In this document: positions 21,818-37,100 of the stretch, piece by piece
How the letters are laid out: every line of letters starts with the position of its first letter
Position numbering within the stretch: position 1 is the first letter of the stretch
Origin: Phoronis australis
Lineage: Eukaryota > Phoronida > Phoronidae
DNA: 64,000 bases
NCBI GenBank assembly: GCA_002633005.1
Contig: NMRA01000924.1
Coordinates: 34,206 to 98,205, forward strand
Reading direction: 5' to 3'
Position numbers and translations under genes: made by a program
The notes under the pieces: model-generated
What the model was told of the DNA's origin: nothing
Seen by the model: only the letters and a program-made list of their open reading frames with translations
Databases searched by the model: none

Positions 21818-24800
21818 GTGAGTAGAGCACGTGATAGAGTCACGTGACACAGTTATAACCATAACCTCAGCGTCAGAATTGCAATTTCAAATTTTGCTTG
21901 AAATTGCGAACAAGTGGTACACTTTTTTGTTAATCAATTTCGTTTATTGAACGAAAATCTTGAATTCAGCATTTGTAAAACAAGAATATTCGAAACCAGT
22001 TTTACATCCGTAACGTAACCTGCAGTCATTTAAAGTACTGTATGTCTAGTTTACACATACGCTACCTCTTTGCCACTAAAAAAGGTTTCATAATTTTCTA
22101 TTGTCGACCGAGCAATAATATTCCCATTTTCTCTCGGCTCTTGTACACGTATATCTGAGAAAAACGATTGTGCGAACGGCAAAAGCTAAGGAGTGTGAAA
22201 TTGGCATCCAACGTTCTGGATATGATTATGCGCACACCGCAAATCAATCAAGCACAATTAGAGGAGGTCAAACTATTTGTCCACCAGGCAGGTGTTTATA
22301 TTCCAGTTTATTATTCTTTATTTTACACGCTTTTCTAATACGAATTTGTTGATGGAAATTGGACCTCAACCAAATTCGAAAATCTAATATTGGAGCCCAG
22401 TGGAACCGACTGGTAGGAGATATTAACGATTGAATTGAACGCCAGAGCGGGGCAGTTTATCTGCGTTGAACGGATACAAAAGAAAACGACAAACATAATG
22501 AAATAAATCCAGCCGTGAAATGAAATAAAAAGCAAAATCTACATGTATGGTAAAATGCTATACTGTAACCCTAACTTTCATATGTTCTTATAGTAGCTGG
22601 TGGAATTTAAGGTACATGCCAAGAACGTCGTTATTTGTTTATTCACAAGACAAATAAATTCTTGCTAAAAATGCCTTTTCTACCAATATCATCACGGGGG
22701 ATATAGAGAGACAATGGTCGCTTATTCAATTTGCTTTTTAAAATCTCAAATTATTCCATTCTACTAGTACAGCGCGCTTGACATGGCTCAAGACTTGAAT
22801 TTTTTTTCACTAAAAACGTTTGGTTTTCCAAGAAGTCCATTTTGCCAATCATTTTTTCCAAACTATAGTGACACTGTTCTCAAACCTTGTCATGGTCTAG
22901 TTAAAGTTATCAATCGCCGATTTTGTACTTAATTTTGGCAAATACACAACTGCAGTCACTTTCAAATCGAAAATATAGTTAATACTATTACAATTTAAAA
23001 AAGAACTCCTGATACTGATTTGTAGTTCATTGATGTATTATATTTGAAAATTGCGTCATTCTGTAATGTGATGAAAACCCTCATGTAGACACATACGTTG
23101 TACTACAATACGTGGAACGCCAGCTCCTTATATTCTCAGTGCACAAGATGAGTCATCATGCGCATAAACTTCCACCAACCCTATTGGCCCTCAACGCCAT
23201 TGCTCACTTGCTCCGCCTGGTGTGATAGATGTTTTACTTACGCCAAATACGTACATTGTCAGCTCACTGTGCGGTTCCATGTAGCTGGACAGGGCAGTAT
23301 GAACTGTTTAACCTTTATTTTTTGAAGATTGTCGACTAGATAGTCAAAAAGTTTGTGATTTACCATATCCAAGATATTCATTACCACAAATCGCCTTTCC
23401 TCCATGCGAAACACTCAATTTGGAATACATGATGTTAATGATTTTGGTACTAACTTGGTAATTTACGAGACCAGTCGTGTCCGCCCTGAGACCAACATTC
23501 ATACAATTACTTAGCCCCAAAACAAAGAAAACAGTGAATCTTCAAATTATTGCAGTTATAGCCTTATTGTCATTGCAAGCGCACTATTGCCGATTACTTC
23601 GTCATTGGCGAATCCGAGATCGAGTGAATAAAAAGCTACCTTCATGAATTATCGCCGCAGGTCTAAGTTAAAAAAAGTCGGTAATTATGTTAAGCCACTG
23701 ATGACATAACTTGATTGTCAAGCCCTGTTTTCGCCATTTATTCGCTATTTTAGGAGAAATTTGCATCGTTAGGTCGACATAGAAAGAACTGAAAAAATTG
23801 AGCTGTTTGTTCTACCTACATGTGTACATGTAGATATCAACCACGCATGTGTGCACGCCCTGCGTATGCTCAACTAAATTTCTGGGGCTTACTTAAGCTA
23901 CTAACATTCGGTGTAGTGAACTAATACTACCCGTTGTTACGAAAAGGAAATAAACTTCACTCTGACAGGCATCTTTGGCAAGGCCTTCTCTGAATAAAGA
24001 ATGGGATTATATCTACACTAGTTATATACATGTATAATATGGCGACCTCAGGTTAATAATTATGGCTGTATTTTACAGCACACGATCAAGAGATAACCTT
24101 TTTTGAAATAAACGTTAGATGGCGCATAATGTGAACGTGAGATTCAAAATAGAAGCATTTTTGTGAACTGTGGCTCATGATAGTGCTGTACATAAAAGTC
24201 TACACTGTACTTCCTGGAACGAATTTATGCTATTCTGGACGTATTGGACTGACACAGTGAAACACGATTTTAATTCGCTTTTTAGTGTGACGTCATTTTG
24301 AAATCGTGTACCCACTCAAATGAAATTAAAATAACTATATTGACAACAATGATAATAACTAGGCCTCGTTAGCTCTGTGAGTTACTAAGCACTTTGAAAA
24401 ATTTTACCTGGCTATGGCCCTGGCCAGTCCCACCCCTTCTGAACTATCCGGGAGCATACAACGGATGCAAGCGTTGTCGGCCAACACCGATTAATCCAAC
24501 ACACACTTTTGTAAAGAAATATCAAGTACTAAATTGACCCCCGTGGTAATCTGAATTGGAAAAATCCAAGACCAGCAAAATTTTAGAAAACATATGGTGA
24601 CTGAGCATTTCCATTCCAGTTTGCGGGTCCTAATCTCGTCATAGTGATGGTAAATACACGTACACTAAAATTGAACAGGTTTCAAAACATGTCCACAGTT
24701 GTGAACTCATACATGTATCATCTTCGAATTTGCATTGTTAAGGCACGTCATCACTATTCGAATACTCAAACTTGGACACCTCAAATGATATCTGAAGTAT

Positions 24801-27800
24801 TCTTTTTGCGCCCTGTTGCGTCACCTAGAGAAAACAGCAAAAAGAGCAGACGACAACATAAGATTTGAATAATCACTCCCGCGGTAGCAGAACGTATCTG
24901 ACGGGCGGTTAAATAGAGCATCAATGAGTGTACAGTGTAGGTGATGTTTGTTGCTGTTAATTAACTGACCTGGATCTAGCATAGACGTTGACGAAAGCCG
25001 ATCATTAAACCTCTACGTTCGGTAAATTTAGTAACTGACTGCGTTGTGGTCAGATGGATTGTTGGAACTAACTTAACGCGTCCTACACATTTAAAAGGAT
25101 TCCAAACCCTATTTTGATTTTTTCTGCCAATAACCCTTCTGCCACTTACTAATGATTGGCGCCAATCTTGAAAGATAAAAGCAGGAATCAACTATGTCTC
25201 AGATTGAGTATTATGGCTCTTGGCCTTTCTCTACAGCTGCCTCTCAATTTCGCTAAAAGCGTACTAGACTGTATGTAGGTTGCGGCTTGCCCGTTTTGCA
25301 GACTTCGAAAAGAGTTCTCAAATTTTCTTCCAAACTTTTGATGGTTGTTGACGATTATAGGGCCTCATTTTGTTTCACGGAATTGGATGGGAATATCTTT
25401 TTAGTAAATGTTAATAGTACAAAATCGGGTTTGGTACCCTTTTAATGTAAGCTTTAAGCCGAAAAGACTGAACGGAAATCGTCATACAGACTACTCGAAG
25501 ATTTCCTATTCCGGAACAGCGTAGCTTAGAACCAGGCGTGCTTTCAATAATGCTAGGACCTACGCTGTGGCCTAGCTAAAATCTAGTCAAAGCCACGAGA
25601 TCTCCATTAAAATTCACGGCAATATCTCACGTAATCTCGCGAAGTCTTGCTTTTTAGCGAAGTCCTAGTGTTACTGAACGGGAGGCAGTTTTATTCTGCT
25701 GCAATTCTCTGACAACGTTCATATATTTGCATACCGTTCCTAAATATGGCGCTGCAAGGTCACAGTAATTTTATAAGACGAGGAACAAACTAAGTTAGAT
25801 GTGTGTATAATGCTGTTTTAGTTCTGTTCCTTTGTAATAAACAGTTTTCTTATGTGCCATTTAGTGAAAAGAATTGCTTTTACAGTCCAGTTCATGCTTA
25901 GAAAGTATAAAATGCAACTTTAGTATTAAAATGTATGTACAGTACATATTAATTCAACACTGTTTGTACAGCAAGTGAGTTATTAGCAAGCTTTAATTGT
26001 ACGCGTCGCAATATCAACCGTCGAATTTTTTGACTTTGTCAATTTTGCGTCAATATACGACATTCTCTTTTGAGACTCAATTATTTCAGATTTTATAAGT
26101 ACTGTCTGTATCTATTTTTGTTCAGTGTATCCTCTAGCAGAGATGGTGACAACGATTCCCATGTACATGTACAAGCTTACAAAACGTCCCAGCTCTAGTT
26201 TTCTTTAATTCGCTTCAACAACCCCTCTGTTAAGAGCACGTGTACTATACGTTCGGTTTTCAGCCGATTTATTTCAAAGATTTAATAACGTCCTTTCGGT
26301 TATTAAGCTGTGTCACTTGGTTCAAGTTTAGGTGCAAATGTGTTCAACAGGTCCTCAACGGATTATTGTTAGATTATACTCCTTGAGGTTTGAAAGACAC
26401 GCCAGTTTCGTGCTCTCAAACAAGTGCCTTGAATTGGGTACTGAAGCACCGCGATCGGCTTATGTTGCAGTAAAGACGTCGAAAGGAAGGTAGAACAGAG
26501 ATCAACTTGAAAATAAACATCGCTAAACCATACAATGTGCGAAGTGAATCAAGCATATCATAAGGCTACAATCACTTTCAATGCCAAAACACACCATTTT
26601 GTGGCTTATTCATGGTAGCGTAGACCATTTTGATAATGATAGCTGTGGCAACAGAAATTAAACAGCAAACACATAGTTTTGTGATTTTATCCCAAGTAAG
26701 AAATTCCCTACTTTGCTTCCAGCAAAGTTATCTGAAATCGAGGCGGTGACCTCATTTGCTGTTTGCGGTACAGTAATGATGGCCGACAAGGACGGCGGAT
26801 GCTGATCAAACCGAGGTCTAATAAGCTAAAATGTATGTGAGAAGAACAGCAGAGATTTAGAAGCACGTTAATGTATACGCCTGCTCGCTAATCCAGATAT
26901 ATCTGCTGTTAAATATGTGTATTTTGCCCTTAAAAGACGAGAACAACTCTTAAATGGGTTGACTGCTTGTGCAAATGTGCCTGATTAATTGTTTTGTTTA
27001 TTGTACTTTGGGCCAGAGGCCTTCAATACAAATACATTTATAGTTTTAATGAAATAAACATTTGAGAACAAAATAGAACTTTTGCTGCCGTGAACAAACA
27101 CCAACAGGTTGATTAAATGCATTTCGCCATTGTTGATTTCAAGGCTACGTGGACAAGTGTTCCCCTCACAAGAGCAAGAAAGGTTGGTCAATTGGTCTCC
27201 GAACGCCGCACTCGAATGGGAAGCATGGAGCCCGTATTTATTTCACCTTGCAGACAGACAGAGCGAGCACGGAAACCGTTATCACGGCACACAGTGGGTA
27301 CGTATTCATTATCACAAGTTTTTACCAAGCCCAAAAATGATACAGTGCGTTCTTAAAACTGTAAAAACGCCTCATCATCGCCACTGTTCGAAATACAATG
27401 TATAACTAGTAGGAAGAAGAACAGACGGTTACGCAGAAAACATTGCGAAGATTTGATTTTGAAAGAATTTGTACACGTATGCATTTTTTTGCAGATACAA
27501 ACCAAATCAGTGGGTTCATGTCGCTGCCGTTTACAACACGAAGAAAATGCGACTTTATATAAATGGCGCTAAAGTCGGCACCAGCCAGGAGCAGTCAGGA
27601 GACATCCACAGTCGAGTTCACGCGACTTGTCGCGGGTTGAATATTGGCGGAAGCGTAGACGACAAAAAACAATATCGCGGAGAATTGGATGGGTTTCAGC
27701 TATGGGATAAAGCATTGCGACATCAAGAAATTGTCTTTAATATGCTCGCTGAAAAGCATAAACCTCAAAAAAGCTTAATTGTCATGGAGACTTTCGATAA

Positions 27801-30800
27801 CTTGAATAAATGGCAGAAAATACAAGGAACATTGCCGAGACTGGTTCGGTCAGATGTTTCGTTAGACAGGCATGATGTCAAAATCTCGAGGCCACGGTGT
27901 GGCCGCTCTATATGTGACGATCCTGAAGTCATTAAGAGTTATGAAAACAATAGCAAGTTGAGACAATGGAAGAAATTACGTTACAAGGTTATTAACGTTG
28001 CCATGGACAACGGTAGCTTTCCAACGGTGTCGCAAGATCAGATTAACAAGCAGCACGCATTTCTGAGAAAGGCGTTTCAACCATATAAGATAACTTGGGA
28101 CTTGTCTGAAGACATCATTCGAAACACTACCCTCCGGAGTAAGACGATTTTATACGGATGTGAGCCGAAGAAGGTTGGAAACGGCATGTGCAATCCCGAG
28201 TGTCAACATCATCGCACCGGAAATGATGGCGGCGACTGCAAGATAACAGACGACTGTGATAGCACTTTGATTGGCAACGGCGTTTGTAATGAGGACTGCA
28301 ACGTGGCCATTAATAACTGGGACGGTGGAGATTGTTGTAATCCTGATGTCACCGACGTAACAAAAAATTGTTTCGACCCTTCTTCACGCCACAGGTAAAG
28401 TAACACAAAAATTACGCACAATTTATCCTCTATTTCTTGAAAAACCTATACCGAAGCTCTAAATGTATTCAGACCGAATTTAGAAGTAGTTTAATAAAAC
28501 AAAATAAACATTTTGCCTACGTCACCATTTTATCAATATTTATATTGTTGCTGCTACTGATATAGTCGTGAAGACCAGTGTTTATATTTTCGAGTTTGTG
28601 TAATAGAATAGAAGTTTCAAACAAATATTTTCTCGCTTGAAATCGGTAAAACTTGTGGGCAACATTTTAATTTTCTTAGGATACAGGCTCATTATTCTGG
28701 TAGGGCTCCGTGTACCAAGTTTCAGCTCAAGTCAACGTAAATCTACACGAAAGAGAGGCGGGTGCATCGAGAAAATGCCTGAAACCTTACCTAGCCTCGA
28801 CAACAAAATTGTGGCCTTTTATATGGTTGCTCGGTATTATTGGAATCTTGATTTATGGGGAAAGAAATCATAAGTTATGAAATAGTATTCTCTATTTCTG
28901 TACCTTAAGCGAATAAGAGTTTCTCCTACATGTACAATCTAATCTTGTAGTTAGGTCTACGAAACGCAGTAGTTCTAAACAATGCATTGAGAATGTTCAT
29001 TGTATAGGACACTGAAATGGTATACATGTATGGTGCAATCGTATACCGTTTTCTATGGAAAGCCAACAAGTTATTTTGGAAAGGCGTACATTGCACTTGT
29101 TCATACGAGTGCATTGCATTCGTACGTACGAATGTGAAGTCTTGTCTTGATCTGGACGTTAGCGACAGAACGTATGTCTCAGCGCCACCTATAGGGTAAT
29201 GTACTTGGAAAGAGTGCAAGGCACGCTGAAATTGTAGTACAAACTTTTTGTTTTGAAAATTTGACATTTATTGCTCTTGTTCATGTGTTTCTCGTTTATC
29301 GTGCATGAGTGCATGCATCTCACAGTGGTAGAATTTATAACATTTCGTTAAAACAAAGTACTCTATCTTTTTAGTCGCAGTTCGATAATCCGGAAAGAAT
29401 GGTGTTTGGTTAATAACCAAAGTTACTGGATTATTAAAGAATGTGCATTTCCTGATCGCAAAAATTAAATTCTCAATTTAGAACTGAATTCCAATTTTCA
29501 AACGGAAAAAGATGCTTTCAGCAATGTCTAATAAACAACATATGTCGACAATTTAAGCTATCATTTCTTGTTCATCTATTCCTTTCCCAGATCTTACATG
29601 ACAACTGATGAATATAAGATAGCCCTTAACATGAGCAGCTCAAAACACCTAAACATCTTCTTCGCTACCTGGACCGCTAAAGACCTGGTCGGCCTAGCTA
29701 CGCTGCCCTGGGAGAAGCAAGTCCACTCCGTTCTTGGTAAATTGCATACAGGAACACGTCTGAATCATTCTATAAGCACCGGATGAGTTTTGGTCACTTT
29801 ACATCAGAATAGTTATTCTTTACATATTGCAGACATATTTTAGAAATAAACAACATGTCTTAGCTTCCTGTATTTCAACAAGTAACATTTAGAACTAAAT
29901 CTGTTGTGCAGGGTAACTCATCATGACGTCAGAGACAAGGGCAGCAAAAATATTATTTTCAGATGTTAGTTGGTTAGTTAATTTCTTTACTGTCAGTTTT
30001 CAGGGTAAACATGGAACATTAGCCGGTGACAATTGGAACATATCGGAAACAAAGAAACGATCAAACACACTATACACCCCTGCAGTGGCAGATCTACGAT
30101 TTCAGTAAGGGGGGTGGGTTTAGGATTCGAAAGAATCCGAGGCGCGTAGCGCCGAGGAGAAGGAAGGACGCGAGAGGGTTTCCCTCCTCCCGTGTAAGAT
30201 TTTTGGGATTTTTAGTAGCTAATTTCGTTTTTCTGGCGATTTTTTTTCCAGTTTTTATTTTTTATCCTGTCCCGAGGGGGGGCTTAAACCCCCTGAACCC
30301 CCCTGTAGATCCGCCTCTGCCCTGCTACAAAGTAAACCGTACACGTTTTTCTTGAAGTCGTTAAGTGATAGGCTCTCCCTAATATGTTTGGGTAGAGAAG
30401 TCCATAGCCGTGCTCCACAAGATCGGAGAGAATTTAGTCCATACCTAGTATTTCGAACATGAATGACATGCAGTGACCCGCGTGATCTTAAATTGTAGTG
30501 GATATCACCTCAAATAGGTCCCACAAAAACTGGGAGACAAGTGGTGCACGGCCCTGAAAACCTCCACCGGAATAGAGTGTTTACGCCTAAGGTCACGTGA
30601 GCTAATGCACAACCTCAATAACAAGTTTCATGGCCCTGTACTGAAGTTTATGACGTAGTGAAAATACAATCACTTTGTCTGTTGTGAAATATAACCGGGC
30701 CACTTTGCGCCAAAAGTAGGCTTATTGCTATAGTTCGTCGATTATCTATATTTAGGTGGAACTGTAGTTCAACCCAATCTGTTCGGAGTACACGGGCGCA

Positions 30801-33800
30801 TGAACAACCTTGTCCACGAGATAGGCCACAATTTAGGCCTGTGGCATGTGCATCACGGAGTATCCGAAATGGAATGCGCAGACGAGTGTTTTGAAACCAA
30901 ACCGTCACTAGAGCTTGGCGATCTCTGCGCAGACACAAGACCGACGACTGAAAATTACAACTGCAGCGACCCCACCGAAGCCACGGCTACGTGCGGCATG
31001 ACGTCATACAGCAACACACCGTTTAAAAACTATATGAGCTATGCAGGTAATTTTATTTTCAATGACTTGAATAGTTTCATGCTCTCATTTTGGACAAAAC
31101 CCTCCTTAGATGATTAATAGCAATGTATGAGCAGTTGGCAAATGGTACCGCGAACGACAAAACATTAGGTACGACATATTGAAGCAGATACTGTGGACAC
31201 TGCAACTTTGGTTTTACAGACGATTTGCACGTCAACTTAACACGGTGTTATAAACAAGCCACCTGAACCTATACCCCGGGGTCCAAAGAAATCAGACAAA
31301 AAATTCATAAAAATCTACAGGTGTCATGATCCCAAACCGAGTGACAACCTGCCATTTTAGATTTACCGCCAATTTGGAATGAAGATCCATTCATGAACAA
31401 TTATATAGGAAGGCCGTTTATTCGACTGTGCTAAGTGTGTTAGACAGGGAGTAAAATTATATCTACACATTGTAACAACGAAATGTAATGTCAGAATAAT
31501 TTAGTAAAATTGCTCTGCCTTATGGGTATTCAGACAATTAGCAAAAACATTTAATACAAATAAATGACTTATCGCCAGGATTTTGAGTGCCGGCTTAATC
31601 GACCAATTAGAAAGCTGCATTCTTGACACACCTTCGTTTCCAAGCCGTCATTTTACCCGACAAGTAACAAGTTACCAGGCGTGCGTTCAGTAGACGCTAG
31701 GACCTACGCTAGGACCTAGCTAAAATCTAGTCAAAGTCACGTGTTCTCATTTAAAATACAAGGCAATATCTCACGTAATCTCGTGAAGTCTTGCTTTTTA
31801 GCGAGGTCCTAACGTTACTGAACGGGAGGCTGCTAAAACTTATTGTGTGTTGGTGGACATTTCGCAAGGGGGCGGAGCTTGCGATAGGTCACGGCAAAGA
31901 CTCCGGGCCAAGACTGGTGGGTGATTTAGCACGATAGTAACATCCAAACTACATAGTAATGAAATCTTGAATGTTGTTAACACTTTGCATTTCGCAAATA
32001 CATTTCTAATTTTCCATGAGGGTCTCGTTCGAATTTGGCTGACTCACCATGAACTGCCATGCTTGTAATAACTCCATCAAATATATTTGATATGCCAGTG
32101 AATAATAGAGATTAAATATTATTGAGAGCAAAAGGATACATGTATAAGGAAGAATCTCTATGTGACGCCAGATGCACTCCTACAGGCTACTACGGGAACC
32201 CTGACGGAGAACACGGCTTCTTTTTATTTTGATTCCGGTTTCACGTTATAGCGATGGTCTTAGAAGAAATTAATTTTTCTAATTCATTACCAAACTGCGC
32301 TCTTTAGCTGAAATTTATCATACTTTCGCGATGAGTCAGGGGACGATTTATTCATTATTCAACGTATGCTGATACATGTACTATGTACTACTCTTTATAA
32401 GCCGGCAAATGACAATAGACATTTGAACAATAGACAAGCAAGTTTGTAAAACAAAAACAAAACTGTGAGTAAAAAACCACCAACCAAACTAACAAAGCTT
32501 TTACGCTCACGTGGTGTCAATGCGTTTTCAAAGACAACATGACTGACATTGAGGAATCGTTCTAGAACTGATTTACCAGGAACTTAGGTCACGGAAATAC
32601 ATGTGCACGACAATAGTCGATGCTTTTCTGATGTTGGTCAAGGCACAAAATTTAGTGCAAAAGGCTGCAGATTGATAACAGAAAAGAAGAAAACATTAGG
32701 ACATCTTGTATAGTACTTAATATGCTATATAAATGTTCACAAGAATATTCGTTTGACATGAGTTCTTTAAATAATATTTTGCTCCTAATACCCTGTACAT
32801 ACATGTATCCTACATTGTACATTCAGACTATGTGAATATTATTGAATGAAATGTCGCTTTAAATTTGTCTTACAGGAGACGACTGTCCCAAGCAGTTCAC
32901 AAAACAGCAGACAGCCCGAATGCACTGTTACATTGACCTCAGATACCAGGCTTGGCAAAAGAAACCACGTCCATCAGCTATTCCAGTGAAGCCACAAGTA
33001 ATTCAACGAATCTTAGACTAATGACGTCAATAGTTTGCAGAACTAGAAAACTAAAATTAAGTATTATATCGTATTCTTTCTGAAAACCTGCTGAACACTT
33101 TATTATGGATTTTTCTGTTCTCGAATTTTGAGGGTAGTAATTACACGATAATCGAACGGTGTTTAAAATGGGACGCAGTAGTGCCAAGCTACATCTCTAA
33201 ATGATGTGATCTTTAAAAAATATCAGCGCCTAATTCTTTAATGAGGCTAATTATCATAAATGTAGGCTAATTTGGCCGAAATGTTACGATTTTGTCAAAA
33301 TCTAGCGTCTCCTGGTAGTGGCTTTAAATTAAGATCTAAAAATCAAAACCAGTTTCCACTGACCTATTGAGGGATTTTGCGCGGAACACCATTTCAACGT
33401 TACGTTAAACAAGCGGATGGGGGTGGGTGTGGGGGGATGGAAGATGAACGTTTGAGAACTCGAAATATGCACAACTGTTCCATGCCGTGAGAGTCCACTA
33501 AGAGCAGTGATCCGGGAATACATTTTACCACTAACCCTTCTCACTGAAACAGTAAAAAAGTGCAAATTTATTCTTTTAAGGTCGTATCAGCATCTGAGAG
33601 AGACGTCCGTATTGCCTGGGTGCCCCCTATTGGGGAGAGTTACCTGGACGGAGATTCCATCTGCAACTCATGCGCGGAAGATAATGTGCTCGTCCAGTTT
33701 GCCTCTCGCGCAGAAGCTCCCGCCGCACACACGGATCACTGGACACCGACAGAAGCCACAGGTACCTCTGTAATTTAATCTTTGCAGCAAAGATATGGTT

Positions 33801-34086
33801 AGATGAATTACACTTTAGGACCTAATAGTTTATTTTATTCAATCACGGTTGTCCCTGACGCTCAAATCCTTTCCAAAATTCAATTGAGCTCATTTGTGTG
33901 TGATCCTGTTCAAGGTCCTCCGGATGCCGAGGTATGTGCCCCATCCACAAGAGCCTGGTTACCAGATGTGTTCACGTGCAACAATAATTGTTTCCTGGAT
34001 CTGTTCTTTGATGTCTCCGTTACACCTCAAAGGTGAGTGGATTCCGTACGTCTGCTAAACTCTACTCTAGATGTTGTTGTTGTTGT

Positions 34087-34121
<35 letters not shown>

Positions 34122-37100
34122 GTTGAAAACCTGTGACGGTGGTGGTGGTAGAGGTGAGATTGGTGAGAAAATGGTGACGATCGACGATGCAAAGGTTGTG
34201 ATGGTGATGATTGTGGTGGTGACGGTGATGAAAAAAGTGGTGATGAAGGTGGTGTTGATTGCGGTAGTTATGGTGATCACGATTATGGGAGTGGTGATGG
34301 TGATGGTTATACTGGTGGTATTGTCGATTAGGACAGAGCTGGTGGTGCATATGGTTAAGTTGTGTTCGCACTATTCAGCCTGGGTAATTCCTTGTTGCGT
34401 CACAAGGTGTACTTTGTGAGTAAAGGCGTTCGACTCATCGACAAAATAAAATAATCCATAAAGTTTGAAAATTGAAGAGTTTGCCGGGGTATTACTTTGG
34501 TTAAACTTGTAGTAATCCAGTAATATGCATTTGTTACTTGGAATATTGGCGTCATTTATAACGTTTTGGACCAAGTGCAATTGCATGTCTATTCTTATTT
34601 CCTCGATCAAATTGCGTCATCACTGAACATCCGAATAAGCTGGAATGTTTTAAATCTTTATTCATAGGCGTTAGTTATACATGTACATGTATAATTTTTC
34701 TCAGTATATCTGTACCTATTGATGACAAGTATTTGATATTAAATAGCTATAACTTCTTTTAAATAACCCCTCTTACTTCATATTTTAAGCATTTCTATCT
34801 GGGTGACATGGAATGACGTGTCTAGCCTCAACGACGTCATATTTTATGCAGAAGACGACAGGAAGTTGTCCCTCGGAAAAGTTCCCATTTTCTGCGACAT
34901 GCCTTTCACAGCGGACGTGGAAACTAAATTCAAAGTCAGACATGTAAGATCTTGATATTTCGTGAGTGATTTGATATCTAAAACAACACAAGCCTCTTTC
35001 GTAGTTATACCGATTGCCTTTCCAGTCATCATGGAGTAACCCCTTAAATATGTCATATTGGAGCTGCCATAGTTATTCAAAAGCAAGGGCTGCGAAAATG
35101 TGCAATAAGTCGCCGAGGATGACGACTTAAAGGTGTAAGCCAAAATTCGTGAAGGACATTATCAAAAGTTCGGAAAGCGGTCTTCTGGCGTGTGCTAGAA
35201 TTAAGTGCCGTTGTCAAATAGCGAAAGTGAAAGGTTGCTTCGGATGAGAATCCCACCGCCAGCGACCTCCATGGCTGTGACGATCAATGAGGATGATTCG
35301 CAATCTGTAAAATGACAGTATGCATGATCAAATACTTTTGTGATCGTTAATGATACAATTGACCGTTTTAGACGTTTACGATGTCTGATGTTTTAGGTAA
35401 GGATAGTTACGCCTTCTCCATACGTCAGTATTGACGCTGTTCAACTAACCTCGGTCAAAGGTCAGGGAGATTGCGCCGAATGTGTTCCCGTCAAGTACAA
35501 GGTGTCACGTGACCCTCCATTTCCCAACGCTAGCATACGAACGGTGAACTTACCGACGCTGGAAGACAGGTTATCCTGAAAGGAAAATCAGTATATTGAG
35601 CTCTTAATACAATCGTATTCTTGAACGGATTGGTAATCAAGTCGAAAATTATCGTTTTGTATTGAAGAGGATTGCTTTTGCCATGGTTTCGGCCATACAT
35701 GTACATGTACTACATAATGGAAAATAGTTGTAAATGGAGTGAGGACATTACGCTTATATGGGAAGCGCTTTAAAGGATACTAAACCCTGTTTTGGTGACT
35801 TCAATCAAGCCTCGTTATATCTCATGCTAATGCATCACTGGCGTTATACATGGTGGAGAAAGCAGAATTTAAGTACAAATTCAGTCTCTGAGTGGTGCGT
35901 TCAGTAGTTATGGAACTCGCCCAACGCGTAGGTCACGTTTGCCCGTTTTCAAATTTTGCTCCAAACGTGTAAGGGTTGTCGAGGGTTACAGAGCATTTTT
36001 TCCAGATGGAAGTTGTTTCCAACATCTGATAATAGTCCAAAACCAGGTTTGGTATCCTTTTCAGCAAAAGTAAGTTCTTTGAAATCGGCGCCTTTAGTTG
36101 CGTCAGATAACGGATGCGAAACAGTGCTCTGCAAGTTTTGGAAAATCTTTCCGAATAAACCTCATTTTTTTCACTAATATTAATTCTTATTTGTTGCACG
36201 ACGTGACCGTTTTTTACGTTCACTCAAAACCGACTATACGGTATACTAGTGCAACTGGGCTCGTTGGTGGCTGATGGAGAAGGAAATGAGTACTATTACA
36301 GAGATAAAACAGTGTGATATTTAGTAGTTATCAAGATAACTGAACTACTGCCTTAGAAAATAAGAACTTAGCACTACTTAAACAGAATTGAATAGAACAA
36401 GAAAGAGTTTAGATATCCGATTATTTTGGGGTGAACGTGCGCTTTCCTCCAGGTACAATTCATGTGTGATAAGTGTTCAGACTGGCTAAAACATTGTCAC
36501 TTTTGTTATTGTTATTCAATAAACAATGTTATACTCATACATTCAGATATCCTTGTATTTTATTGTAGTCACGTGGAAAGTGGCACATCCTACACGTATA
36601 CTATTCAAGCTACGAACGGTATCGGGAGACTGAGCGAGAAATCACCACCCCTAATATACACACATGGAGGGTCATTCTGTGGTGACGGAAACGTTGACAG
36701 GTATATTGTAACTGTGATTGACTAATTTCAAAAAATAGGTGGCTATTTTTGTAAGTTGGTTTAAAAATAGCCATGTTGTCAACGAAGTCTTCAATGCGCT
36801 TGGCATGATGACATTCGGTGCGTTTTGGCGTTTTGACGACAGAAGGCGCCGTTCGCAATTACGTTTAAATAGTTCCCATGAAGCTATCTGTCCTTGGTAG
36901 CTCACATAGACAGACCGTTTACACTTTTTACAGGCCCGTAGGAAGGAAAAAAATACCCCCTTGCTATCGCCACACCCTTCCCCCCGACGTTCTCTGGATG
37001 TCACCATAATTGTACCGGCACCCCCACGTCCGTCGTACATGTAGATGGCGGTAATACCGGGGATGCAGCCATCACGATTTGAGTAGCAGTGAACCAACAA

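Noticed and set aside
34027-34371. Poly-His/Asn minus-strand ORF
   Set aside because: Low-complexity translation of the GTGATG repeat in pappalysin intron 8.
36672-37100. 142-residue minus-strand ORF
   Set aside because: It overlaps pappalysin exon 11 and intron 11 in antisense, with no similarity or splice support; probably a chance frame.
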